From NCBI RefSeq assembly GCF_003573695.1, contig NC_039359.1, positions 142,768,120-142,832,119 on the forward strand: a DNA stretch of 64,000 nt. Direction: 5' to 3'. Origin of the DNA: Papaver somniferum (taxonomy: Eukaryota; Streptophyta; Magnoliopsida; Ranunculales; Papaveraceae). A program made the translations under genes and the position numbers. This document shows positions 21,326-33,666 of the stretch, in pieces. Numbering within the stretch: position 1 is the stretch's first letter; each line of letters begins with the position of its first letter. The notes beneath the pieces were generated by a model that saw only the letters and a list, made by a program, of their open reading frames with translations, was not told the origin of the DNA and made no database searches.

Positions 21326-24300
21326 TGAAAAAGCGGTAATATTTCGTTTGGAAATATAAATAGACAAACTCAAATATACTTTCAAGAGAATCAACTAGAC
21401 AGTCAGACTCAATCTAGAGAAAAGTATATCAAAGAGTTTATATCTATATCTCTTAATTCAATCCGCAATCAGCAAATAGGAATTTGCGAGCCCGATTCAA
21501 TATAAGAGAAATAACTTGAACGGTACCGGAGACCAATGTTCAAGGATCAATCAATTTCAATCAAAAACCAAAGGTTGGGTTTACCAATTGATCGATTTAG
21601 CGCACAACCTGTGATATTTCAATTACATAACAAAATATAATGCGGAAAAGAAACAACACAGACACCAGAATTTTGTTAACGAGGAAAACCGCAAATGCAG
21701 TAAAACCCCTGGACCTAGTCCAGCTTTGAACACCACACTGTATCAAGCCACTACAGACACTAGCATACTACCAATGAACTTCACACTGGAATGTAGTTGA
21801 GCCCTAATCAATCTCAAACTGATCAAGGTACAGTTGCGCTCCTTGCGTCTCTGAACCCCACCATGATTCTACGCACTTGATTCCTTTAGCTGATCTCACC
21901 CACAACCAAGATTTTCTACGATCCAAAGTCGAAGACTTGATAAACAAATATGTCTCACACAGAAAAGTCTATTGGAATAGACAAATCTATCTCCCACGGA
22001 AATACCTACGAGTTTTGTTTCGTCTTTTGATAAATCAAGGTAAACATGAACCAATTGATATACCAGACTTATATTCCCGAAGAATAGCTTAGAAATATCA
22101 GTCACCTCACAATAATCTTAATCGATTAACGAAACAAGATATTGTGGAATCATAAACGATGAGACGAAAATGTTTGTGACTACTTTTAATCTTACCTATC
22201 GGAGATAAATCTCAAGAAAATCTTAGCAAAGATAATACTCAATCACGATCCCAATGAAGTATGAAAAAGCGGGGGTCTAACAACCACACCCAATATTTCG
22301 CTTAGCAATCTGTATGGACAAACTCCAATATAGTTTTAAGAGAATCAAATAGACAGTCAGACTCAATCTTAATAAAAGTATATTAAAGAGTTATATATCA
22401 CTTTCTCGATTCAATACTTACTCAAGTAAATAGAAATCTACGAGTCTAATTGAATACAAGAGAAATCACTTGAACGTTACCAAAGACCAATGTTCAAGGA
22501 TCAATCAATTTCAATCAACAACCAAAGGTTGTATTTCCCAATTGATCTTATCAACGCACAACCTGTGATATTTCAATTATATAAAAAAATATAATGCGGA
22601 AAAGAAATAACACAGACACCAGAAGTTTTGTTAACGAGGAAACCACAAATGCAGAAGAACCCTGGGACCTAGTCCATATTGAACACACATTGTATGAAGC
22701 TGCTACATACACTAGCCTACTACAAACTAACTTCGTCCTGGACTATAGTTGAACCCAAATCAATCTCACAATGATCCAAGGTACAGTTGCACTCCTTACG
22801 ACTCTGATCCTAGCAGGATATTACGCACTTGATTCCCTTAGCTGATTTCACCCACAACTAAGAGTTGCTACGACCCAAAAATCGAAGAATTTAATAAAAA
22901 AATATGTAGCACACAGAAAAGTCTACGGTAATAGATAAATATGTCTCCCAAAGAAATACCTACGAGTTTTTATTCCGTCTTTTGATAAATCAAGGTGAAT
23001 AGGAACCAATTGATAACCTGGACTTATATTCCCGAAGAACAACCTAGAATTATCAATCACCGCACAATAATCTTAATCGACTAGCGAAACAAGATATTGT
23101 GGAATCACAAACGATGAGACGAAAGTGTTTGTGACTACTTTTCTATCTTTCCTATCGGAAAAATTAATCTCAAGCCAATTTTACGATTGTACCCAAATGC
23201 GATAGAAACAACAAGATCAGATCACGCAACTACAGAGAAAATAGTTGTGCCTGGCTTCACAATCCCAATGAAGTCTTCAAGTCGTTAACCTACAGGGTCT
23301 CGATGGAAACATTAGGTTAAAGGAGAATCGACTATAGATAATAAAACTTGTATCACACATGAGGTTTGGGGATTAGGTTTCCCAGTTGGTAGAGTTCTCC
23401 TTTATATAGTCTTTCAAATCAGGGTTTGCAATCAATATTAGCTTAGTAACAAAGCATTCGATATTCACCGTTAGATGAAACCTGATTAGATTCAAGCAAA
23501 TATCTTTCAACCATTAGATCGAACTTAACTTGTTACACACAAATGAAATGCATTTTTATTTAGGTTTGTGTAACCGTACCCAAACATGTACATTTAGTTG
23601 GTTCAACAGTAGTTAACCAAATGGTTAGCCATATGAGCACTTTCATATCAACCATATTCATCTTAACCATAACTACTTCAAATGACTCAAGAGTTATAGC
23701 CATAGTTTGCAAGTATGCATTCCTTAGTTTATATAAGTTTAAGTTCATGAATAATCGTTTTTAGAAACTAACCCACTTAAGTACGCGGACTTAAGTACCC
23801 AGAATAAGTTTGTTTTCAGTTCACAAACTCCAGCAGAAATTCACGGGATGTGAACTTCCGACAGTGCGTACGCGGACTTCAGTTCCGGTTTTTCTGAGCA
23901 GCAAAGTACACATACTTTGGTTCAAGGAATAAGGACTAACACACGTATGAGTTATCACATAATTTTTATATCCTTTCAAGGTTATATTCTAAACTCTCAT
24001 TTCAATCATTGAAACATTCTTAGAGGACGTTATATAGTTGTTGTTCACAAGCTATTTTTCGTCAAAGCAATTTTCAAGTAATTAAAACTAATATGACTTC
24101 CGTCACTGGTAAAGATGAACTTGGCCAAAGCGAAAGCTTACCAACACATATTTCGAGAAATAGATACGCGGGATAAACTCGGCTCGAAATAGCAAATGTT
24201 TATAATCATAGTATATATAGCAATACGAAAACACGACATAACGACTCCAAATGTGCGCTTAGGCCTTCACAAGTGTTTATACACGTTTTTATACTCCTTA

Positions 24301-26133
24301 AGTATGCTTACCGGTATGCTTACCTCAAATTCCAGCAGAAATTTTCGAAACTTAAGTATGCGTACCCGTTTGCGTACTTTACCGTCTTCGGTATTCAATA
24401 ACAGCTTGTTTTGGCTACAACTTCTTCGTCCGAAATCGATATGACCTCATTCTTTTTGAATTCTTTTTATCTTTCAATTATCTTCAAGTTGATGATGATA
24501 AATCCTTAATTTGAATGAGTTAAGATTGGTCTTTGGCTCTTCTCTTGATTTTGAGCATTTTGCTCCTTTTCGTCGCATTTCTTCCACTTCTCTTGGACTT
24601 GGGCACTTGGATACTTGGAATACTTCTATTCCTAGCTATTTTCAATACTTTGTAGCTCCTTTTTGGATGATTCACCTAATTGAGGCAAATAAGATAAAAC
24701 AAAAGTAATAATACGAAAATATGCAAGAATAATAGCTAAAACAAGTATGGAATGGACACTAAAATCATATGAATTATGCACTTATCATATAGTTTTCAAA
24801 TTAGGGTTTACAATCAAGGTTACCTTGGTAACAAAGCATTCAATATTCACCATTAGATGAAAACCTGATTAGATTCAAGCTAATATCTTTCAGCCGATGA
24901 TCAAACTTAGCTTTTTATACACAAATGAAATTTACCCTCATTTAGGTTTGTAACCATACCTAAACGTGTACACCATGTTGGCTCAACAATAGTTAACCGA
25001 TATTATCTATATGAACACTCTCATATCAACCTTATTCATCTTAACCATAACTAGTTCAAATGACTCAAATGAAACTAGTTAAAGAGTTGTTCAATCGCTA
25101 TATTCTCATAGAAGTATACAAGCGCACAATTGAAGAAAAATCTGTTTGATTCACTTGAATCAATTCATGAACATTATAGCCACGGTTTGCAAAGAATACA
25201 TTCCTTATTATATAAATGTATTTGTTCATGTCACAACCAATTTTAGAACTTTAACCACTCAAGTATGTAAACGGGTACGCATACTTGAATAGCCGGACCA
25301 AGTTTGGTTTTCGCCAGTATGGGAACGGGTACGCATACCTCCAAACCCAGCAGAAATTTTAGGTCATAAACCTACGCCAGTATGCCTACGAGTACGCGCA
25401 CTTAGGTTCGCAGACTTCTCAAACCAACAGGTAAGCATACGGGTATGCATACTATGGTTCCTAGACATGGATCACATATATGAAAGAGTGCACAACATGT
25501 TTATAATCCAATGTTGGTTAAGTGTTCTAAACTCTTATTTCAATCATTGAGACTTTTTTATAGGATGAAAATAGACGTTTTCACACACTATTAGCATCAA
25601 AGAATTTTCAAGTTATTAAAATTATCATAACGAAACATTCCAAGTCTACCCCAAATTATTGTATCACACAAACCATGTAAGATTCGTAAATTTTCACATG
25701 ATCATCTTTTGACTTTCGTCAAGAATATAAGATGAACTTGGTTGAAGTGAAAGCTTACCAACACATATTTCGAGAAATATCTAAGAGAGTTAAACTCAGA
25801 TCGAAATCTCAAATGTGCATAATCGAAAACCATATAGCAATACGACTTATCTCTCAATATAGGAGATAGAGTAGAATTACACTTTCCAAGTGATAGATAA
25901 GTTTTAGTCTCTACATACCTTTTGTTGATGAAGTTCCACAAGCTCGCCTTAGTAGTTCTTCGTCTTCAATTGATGAATGCCGTGAATTCTAATGCTCAAC
26001 TACACAATCTATCCTAGTCCGAGACATCACTATAAGTAGACTCGAAATCAAGACTTATAGTTTTGATCACTAACATTGACAAACAAGCTTGAGATAGCAA
26101 CGCTTGCGAGTTCGACCGAGTAGTGCTCTAACA
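21326..26133 (-). repeat. Family 1 LTR, shared by two elements and interrupted
   Basis: Pieces 21326-22261 and 24788-26133 together give one LTR of the same subtype as 612-3066, including the GTACGGGTACGCATAC words at 25260-25450. About 120 bp are missing at the interruption. A primer site lies to the left and polypurine-side internal DNA directly to the right (26134), so this LTR too belongs to two neighbouring elements. Confidence 0.85.
22262..24787 (-). mobile_element. Composite insertion: family 1 LTR piece plus another LTR-type fragment
   Basis: 22262-24225 is a family 1 LTR starting TGAAAAAGCGGGGG and breaking off after AGCAATACG. 24226-24787 is different. Read on the minus strand it starts TGATAAGTGCATAATTCATA, like the start of many plant gypsy LTRs, and includes GAGGTCATATCGATTTCGGA, which recurs near 37030. 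Flanks show no clear duplication (AAGTA against TATAG). I cannot resolve whether this is one recombined insertion or two events. Confidence 0.6.
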
Positions 26134-27469
26134 ATCTCCCCCTTTGTCAATTTTAGTGACAAAACTATCAATACATATGGATTACAAAATAAATAAATTT
26201 GTAGCTTCTCATCCAAATGCTTGATCTCCTTGGTTCTTAAACATTACTCCAAATCTTCGTCACTTCCAAGTACTCCAATGATTCCGAATGTGTGCAATTC
26301 CGCATCATCGTTGTTGAAGATCCGTAGCTATAACAATGAGAAAACAGTTGCTCTCAATCATTGTTATATATTGTCATAATATCATTATACAACATCAAAG
26401 TCCAATTATATCACAACTTTGACAACAATACTATGGTCATATGTATCACATGTCACACCCCCCCCNNNNNNNNNNNNNNNNNNNNNNNNNNNNNNNNNNN
26501 NNNNNNNNNNNNNNNNNNNNNNNNNNNNNNNNNNNNNNNNNNNNNNNNNNNNNNNNNNNNNNNNNNNNNNNNNNNNNNNNNNNNNNNNNNNNNNNNCCCC
26601 CCCCCCCCCCCCCCTAGTCAATACTTCATCTCAATATGAAAACCACTCCCCCTTACATAATGATCTGTAAACCATATGTCTTTGTAGTGTGAACTACACA
26701 TTAATTCTCCCCCTTTTTGTCAATATAAATTGGCAAAGGTACGAAAACTAGTGGGATCCTTATGAAATTTTCATAGAGATACTCCATTACCAAAAGAGAA
26801 CAACATACCAAATTGTTTCGATGATTTCACATAGTCGAAACTTAGTGTGTTCATCATGGAGTTTATAAAGATACAAGATAACTCCTCCAATATTCCACAG
26901 CCGCACGCCCCACAAAGATTTGGGAATTAAGCACAAGTTCAATTAATAACTCTCCCCCATAAAATTTCATTCCGAAAGAACAACAAGAGCGACCTTACTT
27001 TCACGAGAAAAAAAGGATTTCTTTGGATATTAAAAAATCACATGAAACATGAATTTGTATCCAAAAATCATAATTGAATTAACCACAAGGAAAATGATCA
27101 ATTCAATTGGTCATGCTCAACATAAGAAAACTTACGGAGCAACACAATACATACACAAAGATGTGACTAGGGAAAGACTAATACTGCGTAATAAATAAAG
27201 TTCATTCTATTTTTCATCACTATTTGCACAATGACATATAATAAACTTAATATTTGCAAACAAAAGTTCATCATTTCTTCCATCAATATTTGCATAATGA
27301 CATAAAAGTCTTAATTTTTGTAATCAATAGTTCATTCTATCTTTTATCAATATTTTCATACCGACATATAATAGATTTAACTTTTGAAAAAATATGGGAT
27401 AGTCAAGGTTCACGGACGTAAACAACATATCCCATAACAATTTGCAATATATCAAACCATAAAGATTAA
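26134..27469 (-). other. Non-coding internal region, polypurine side, with N gap
   Basis: It begins with the polypurine tract (minus AAAGGGGGAGAT) and further GGGGGAG runs, as in the other copies. It ends at 27469 where the family 2 LTR is inserted. No gene. Confidence 0.75.
26466..26596. other. Assembly gap (131 N) flanked by C runs
   Basis: N from 26466 to 26596, with C runs on both sides (about 8 left, 18 right). Sister copies have only CTCCCCCTTAG here, so the C expansion is probably an assembly or sequencing artefact at a homopolymer. Open frames across it are meaningless. Confidence 0.95.
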
Positions 27470-28729
27470 TGAAAAGGCGAGGGTACCCAAATATACCTCA
27501 AGCTAAAACTTTTCCTACCTATAAGTCATTTTCTCGAAAGTGATTGTCTATGGACTGAGTCGATACAATGCAACTAATCGGTTCACACTTTGTGTGATCG
27601 TCTATGGATACAAGATCGAGACAATACAACAACGAAGTATGTTTACTTGATAAAAAGGTTCGGACTTAACAAAACACAATAGGATTGCTTATCAAGTAAA
27701 AGGGAATTAACGTTTGTGTAATTTACTCTAATTATAATAAAACAATTATAATGCGGAAAATAAAAGTAAATGACATAGCAAGATTTTGTTAACAAGGAAA
27801 CCGAAAATGCAGAAAACCCCCGGGACCTTGTCCATAATTGAATACTCTCAGGATAAGCCGCTACACAAAATTAAACCAACTTCGTATAGTTGAGACCAAG
27901 CAACTAAACCTATAGTTCACCTAGTTCCGTCTGTATTCCCACGCCTCCAACTTATGAATAAGTCACGTACTTGGAACAATTCCTTTGGTTCGTTCCAAAC
28001 AGTAAAGGAACAACAAATTTGTTTGGTATAAACTCTCTTCAACTAAGTGATGTGAGTTCGACAAAGGCTCTTCTGTTTGTCTCAATAAACTCCTTCGTCA
28101 GGTTCTTAGATCCATCTTATTCTCAACTACCGAAGTAACTGTTAAGATTTTGCAATCAATACTTTTAATCACAAAGAATTGTATTGATGCCGATCTACAC
28201 AACTAACTAATCCAATCTACCACAAGGATAAACCGATTATAGTTGGATCCTCTTATACCGAAACAAGTACTGTGCACACCAAAGATTATGAACCCCAAAT
28301 CAGAAATCTTAAATATATTCTTTGTCTTCAAATCTTCTTAGATCTTCAATAAACACCCGCACACAACAACTTAATATCTTGTGATCAATAACGCACATAA
28401 CGGAGTCTGTTAACAATGGATTATCACAAGGTCGTCTTTAGACCTAAAAACAGTCTAAAGATCCCTGTAGAAACTTCGATCTAGTTTGAGTGAATCTTAT
28501 ATCAGAAGAGAAGATTCTCAAGCATAAAGAAACTAGGTGGAATCAAAGTTCAACCACCGTTAGTCAATCAAATCAATCGAAAACACAATATAAACCGCAA
28601 TTATCTAGTTTCCCACTAACAGTACTAATAGAGCCTCTCAATCCCAAAGAAGACTTTAAACTGAGCGGTCGTAAGAGATTTCGCCTAATTAGGTTACTCT
28701 CCTCTCTGAATACGCGGCTTCACCAGTAA

Positions 28730-31131
28730 TGAAAAAGCGGCAGTCTAACAACACCACCTTATATTTCGCTTAGGAATTCATATGGACTAACTCCGAAATA
28801 CTTTGCTAGAGAATCAACTAGACAGTCAGACTCAATCTAGATAAAAAGTATCTCAAGGAGTTAATATCTCTCTCTTGATTTGATTTCTAGTCAAGCTAAA
28901 ATCAATAGCGAGTCTTTATCAAATACAATGAATAACTTGGACGGTACCAAAGACCAATGTCCAAGGATCAATCAACAACCAAAGGTTGGATTTCCAATTG
29001 ATGATCACGAACGCACAACCTGTATTATTTCTATTATATAAAATATAATGCGGAAAATAAATAACACAGACACCAGAAGTTTTGTTAACGAGGAAACCGC
29101 AAATGCAGAAAAACCCCGGGACCTAGTCCAGATTGAATACACACTATATTAAGCCGCTACAGACACTAGCCTACTCCAAGCTAACTTCGGACTGATCTAT
29201 AGTTGAACCCCTACCAATATCCCACTGATACAAGGTACAATTGTACTCCTACGCCTCTGATCCCAGCAGGATACCGCGCAATTGATTCCCTTAGTTGATC
29301 TCACCCACAACTAAGAGTTGTTGCAACCCAAAATCACAGACTTGATAATAAACGAATCTGTCTCACACAGAAAAGTCTATCGAAAGGATAAATCTGTCTC
29401 CCACGGATAAACCCTAAAGTTTTTGTTCCGTATTTGGATATAAAATCAAGGTAACAGGAACCAATTGATAATCCGGACTTATATTCCCGAAGAACATCCT
29501 AGATTAATCAATCACCTCTCTACAATCCTTCCTGACTACACAAGCGGATTGTCGAGGAATCACAAACAGTGAGACAAAGATGTTTGTGACTTCTTTATCT
29601 TGCCTATCGGAGAACTCTCACGATCTCAAGCCAATCAATCGATTGTACTCGTACGATAGAAGATGCAATATCAGATCACACAACTACGATAAAAGTAGTA
29701 TCGGTCTGGTTTCACAATCCCAATGAAGTCTTTAAGTCGTTAACTCGAGTTTAGAGAAGAAACTCAAGAGTTAATGGAGATCGACTCTAGCGAGCGCACT
29801 AGTAGCACACAGACGTGTGGGGATTAGGTTTGCTCAATGCTAGATGTCTCCTATATATAGTATTTCAAATCAGGGTTTTTCCTTAGGTACAAAGCAAACT
29901 CTATCCATCGTTAGATGAAAACCTGATTTAGATTCAAGCCAATATCTCTCAACCGTTAGATCGAAAGACATAGCTTGTCACACACACTTGGGTACACGTT
30001 TACTGGGTTTGAGAAAACCATGCCCAAACGAGTATACGTATGTTGGTTCAACATGATAACCCAAAAGGTCAACCATATGAGCATCTCATATTAATTATGT
30101 TCTTCTTCACCATAACTAGTTCAATTGACTCAAATGAACTAGTTAAGAGTTTTTCAATTGCTATGAGATCTTATGTAACTACACAAGAAACAATTGAAAC
30201 AAAGATGATTCGACTCGATTAGAATCGTCTCATGAACATTATAGCCACGGTTTGCATAAAGCATTCCTTAATAATTAATGTTTCATGTTCAGAGCATATG
30301 TTTAGATCATAACCTCTTAAGTTCACAAACAAGCTCGCAGACTTAAGTTAATCGGTTGAGTTTTCCAAACTCAGCAGAAATTCTCGGGTCGAGAACTTCC
30401 TCCAGTTCGCGGACTTAGCACACAAACGAGTTTTGGAAATCCTAGCAGAAATTCTCGGTCGAGAACTTCCGCCAGTTCGCGGATTGGGTCTGCGGACTGG
30501 GTTCGCGGACTTGGCAAGCCAATTCCACAATCCTACCGATTTCTGGTGATCAACAAATTTCGAAAACTTCGGTTCAAGGAATACATGTTTATATAATCTA
30601 AACTCTCATTTCAATCATTGGAACATTCTCAGAGGGCGATATTCGGTCGTGAAGAACAACATACCTTTCTCATCAGAGCAATTTCCAAAGTGATTGAAAC
30701 TTTCATGACTTTCGTCACTAGGTGAAGATAAACATGATCAAAACGAAACGCTTTACGAACACATGATTTCGAGTAAAAGATAAGGAATGAATACTCAACT
30801 CGAAATATCAAGTGTATATGATATAGTCTATATAGCATACGACTTTTATCTCATAATAAGTAGGAGAAGAATAGTTAGACTTTCGAGTGATAGATAAGTT
30901 CAGGTCTTCACATACCTTTTTGTTGATGAAGTTACACGGTTCCTTGGTGTAGATCTTCGTCGTTGTCGTTGAATCACCATGAAGTCCTTGAGCTCAAATA
31001 CACTTTTTCTATCCTAGTCTGAGACTTAGCTAATAGGCTAGAAATCAAGACTTTATAATTTTGATCACTAACATTGACAAACATGCTTGATATAGCAACG
31101 CATGCGAGTTTGACCGAGCTATGCTCTAACA
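28730..31131 (-). repeat. 3' LTR of pol-less family 1 element
   Basis: The LTR is 2402 bp, TGAAAAAGCGGCAG to GCTATGCTCTAACA, closely matching 39020-41431. TATA box CTATATATAG at 29851-29860. GTTCGCGGACT-type words at 30400-30515. Confidence 0.93.
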
Positions 31132-32348
31132 ATCTCCCCTTTGTCAATTTTAGTGAAAAACTATTAATACATATGGAATACAAAAAAGATAAACTTTAGT
31201 GGCTCCTATTCCATAGTCCAATCTTCAACGTTCCTTGAAATCTTCGTCCTTCCAAGTACTCCAATGATCCCAAACGTTGTAAGTTTAGTATCACCTTTGT
31301 TGAAGATCCGCAGCTATAACAATGAGAGAAATCGAGATTCTCGATCGTTATTATACAATGTCATAGTATTATTATGAACAACAAAGTCCAATTACATCAC
31401 GACTTTAACAATAATACTATGGTGATATGTATCGCTCCCCCTTAGTCAATACTCCATCTCGATCATGGAAACCACTCCCCCTTACACAATGATCCGAAAA
31501 CCATATGTATTTGTAGTGTGACCTACAATATTTCTCCCCCTTTTTGTCAATAAAATTGGCAAAGGTACAAGAACGAGTTCATAATGAAATTTCCACAAGA
31601 GACATTTCATGACCAAAAGAAAGACAACATATCATCTTAATTTAGATGCAATCTTATAGCCGAAGCTAACAGCATTCATCAAGGAGTTTTAAGACGCAAG
31701 ATAACCCCTATAAAATTCCACAGCCGCACTCCCCGCAAGATATTACCATTAAGCACAAGTTCAAAAGAACTCTCCCCCATTTGATGTCATTCCCAAGGGA
31801 ACAACAAGAGCGACCTTAATTTCGAAAGAAAATAAGGATTTTTATTTGGTCACCAAAAACCATGTGAATGATTTTTTATATCCAAAACTCAACCAAAATA
31901 CTCACAAGTAAACCCAAGAGTATTCTAATTGGAATACGCAATTAAATCAAAACCACAAAAATGATCAATTTAATTGAAAGTGCTCAACATAAGTAAACTC
32001 ACGGAGCAACAGGCTACGACTAAGTTGATCATATGGAGGTGACTAACTTAACCGTTCAAGTACTCAACATAAGGAAAACCTTACGGAATACGTGACTACA
32101 TTAACCAATCGAACATGATAGTGTAGCCGTTCATATACTCAACACAAGAACTTGTGGAATATATGAAAACTCAATTAGATTAATTACAAGAGAACCTATA
32201 ATTAATCTAATCTGAATACAAACAAATAACCAAACTAATCCCCCAGGTAATCAATTTAACTATTTTGGGCTCAATATAAGAGATTATGGAATCCCAACTA
32301 AGATTATCATAAGACATGACAACCTTAACCGTACATGTACTCAACATA
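31132..32348 (-). other. Polypurine tract and non-coding 3' internal region
   Basis: The minus strand reads CAAAGGGGAGAT next to the LTR, then several GGGGGAG runs (near 31435, 31476, 31534, 31772). No gene. It ends at the CACTA target duplication ATA (32346-32348). Confidence 0.78.
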
Positions 32349-32474
32349 CACTAGTCCAGAAAGGGCTATAAATGATGAATAAAGTCTGTTATAGAACATT
32401 ATCACAGTTATTATCCGTTATTCGAACCGTTCTTTATTTGGTGTGACTCTTTATAAATGACAAACAGAGAACGT

Positions 32475-32690
32475 TATTGAATATAATGAATAAAATTTGT
32501 GATTTAAAATCACATATAAAATCTGTTATTAAGTATCACGGTTATTATACGTAAAATAAAATAAAGGTTGATGTCTGCGTTATTGAATATAATGAATAAA
32601 ATTTGTGATTTAAAATCACGTATAAAATCTGTTATTAAATATCACAATTATTATATGTAAAATAAAATAACGGTTGATGTTTATCATAAT
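32475..32690. repeat. Subterminal tandem repeat of the CACTA element
   Basis: Two adjacent copies of about 106 bp share GAATAAAATTTGTGATTTAA and TAAAATAAAATAA-GGTTGATG. Subterminal repeats are where CACTA transposase accessory proteins bind in known members; that role here is inferred. Confidence 0.7.
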
Positions 32691-33053
32691 GCAAGTATCA
32701 AGTACCACGGTTTTTGTTTGTTATAAACAATAACGGTTAATATCCGTCTTTCCATCATTTGCTGGCTGATTCAGACTTTTGATATTGATATATCTGAAAT
32801 TCATTGAGATTCAGATTTAAAGTCATTCAGATTTCAGATTTGATGTATCTGAAATTGATTTTGGTTAAATCAAATTAGACTGTTACAAAAGTAGAATTAA
32901 AATTTCAACTGCATCTGAAATCAACTTTTATTAATTAATTATCCAAAAATAATAGCCAAGAAAATAAAATCTTCAAATACAAAACAAAAGATAGACACTA
33001 CATGTTTAAGTTTAACATTAAAATTGAATTCAATCTACTTTCACCTTGTCATT

Positions 33054-33335
33054 CTAATTTGGTCGCTCTCCTACAGTAATTACATAAGCTTGTGGCCACT
33101 TAATGGTGTCACCTCTTGACACATCCCCAAGTACTGCATCAGCTCTATCACATAACGCCACCCTTGGATCAATGATTTCATCAATCATGCAGTCATAATT
33201 GTCATCAATCAACAGCTCTGCACTATCAACATATGAAGATGCTACCGGTCTTTTCATAAAGTTCCTCAAAAAGCAGAGATCAAACGTCAAAGGTGTTGCT
33301 GGATCTCCAATATATCCTGTATAACAAGAAACCAA
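33054..33335 (-). pseudogene. CACTA coding remnant (C-terminal exon-like)
   Basis: A 93-codon ORF contains ADAVLGDVSRGDTIKWPQAYVI. The pattern 'valine/aspartate-rich, then GD-x-I/V-x-WP-x-x-Y/L-V' recalls the C-terminal domain found in plant CACTA proteins (often annotated as DUF8039). The match is loose and from memory. No transposase catalytic part is nearby. It might equally be a captured host exon. Confidence 0.35.
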
Positions 33336-33429
33336 TTTAGTTTAAGATTCATAATTTGAGTCAAACTTGAATGTCATAAGTTCAAAGGCTCAATGAACTG
33401 TAACTGATAAAGCAGAAGCCCCCCAAATC

Positions 33430-33666
33430 TTAAAGGCATAACTGAGTTTTATTACCTATGACATTTGTGATGATGATATCATCAACACAGGTACTAATTC
33501 CTTGACTCCTATACTTCTGAAACTTGTCCAGTTTGTGATGCCAAAAATAAGAATGAGCTAAGGGACCAATACCACAGAAAGACTGAATGAACTTTAACTG
33601 ACAACCTGGGTGAGTTTTCTTAACGATGACTCCATATAATGCACAAGCCCCCAAATCTTGCAGCAT
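33430..33666 (-). pseudogene. Second CACTA-internal ORF, unrecognised
   Basis: A 78-codon ORF, MLQDLGACALYGVIVKKTHP onward, upstream of the previous one in the same orientation and separated by about 95 bases. Together they may be neighbouring exons of one broken gene. I recognise no domain. Confidence 0.25.

Noticed and set aside
26361..26670. ORFs across the N gap
   Set aside because: They consist mainly of unknown residues and C-run proline/glycine; artefacts.
30629..30838. 69-codon ORF recurring at 40929-41138 and 4361-4570
   Set aside because: Same LTR position in three family 1 copies; a chance open frame in repeat DNA.
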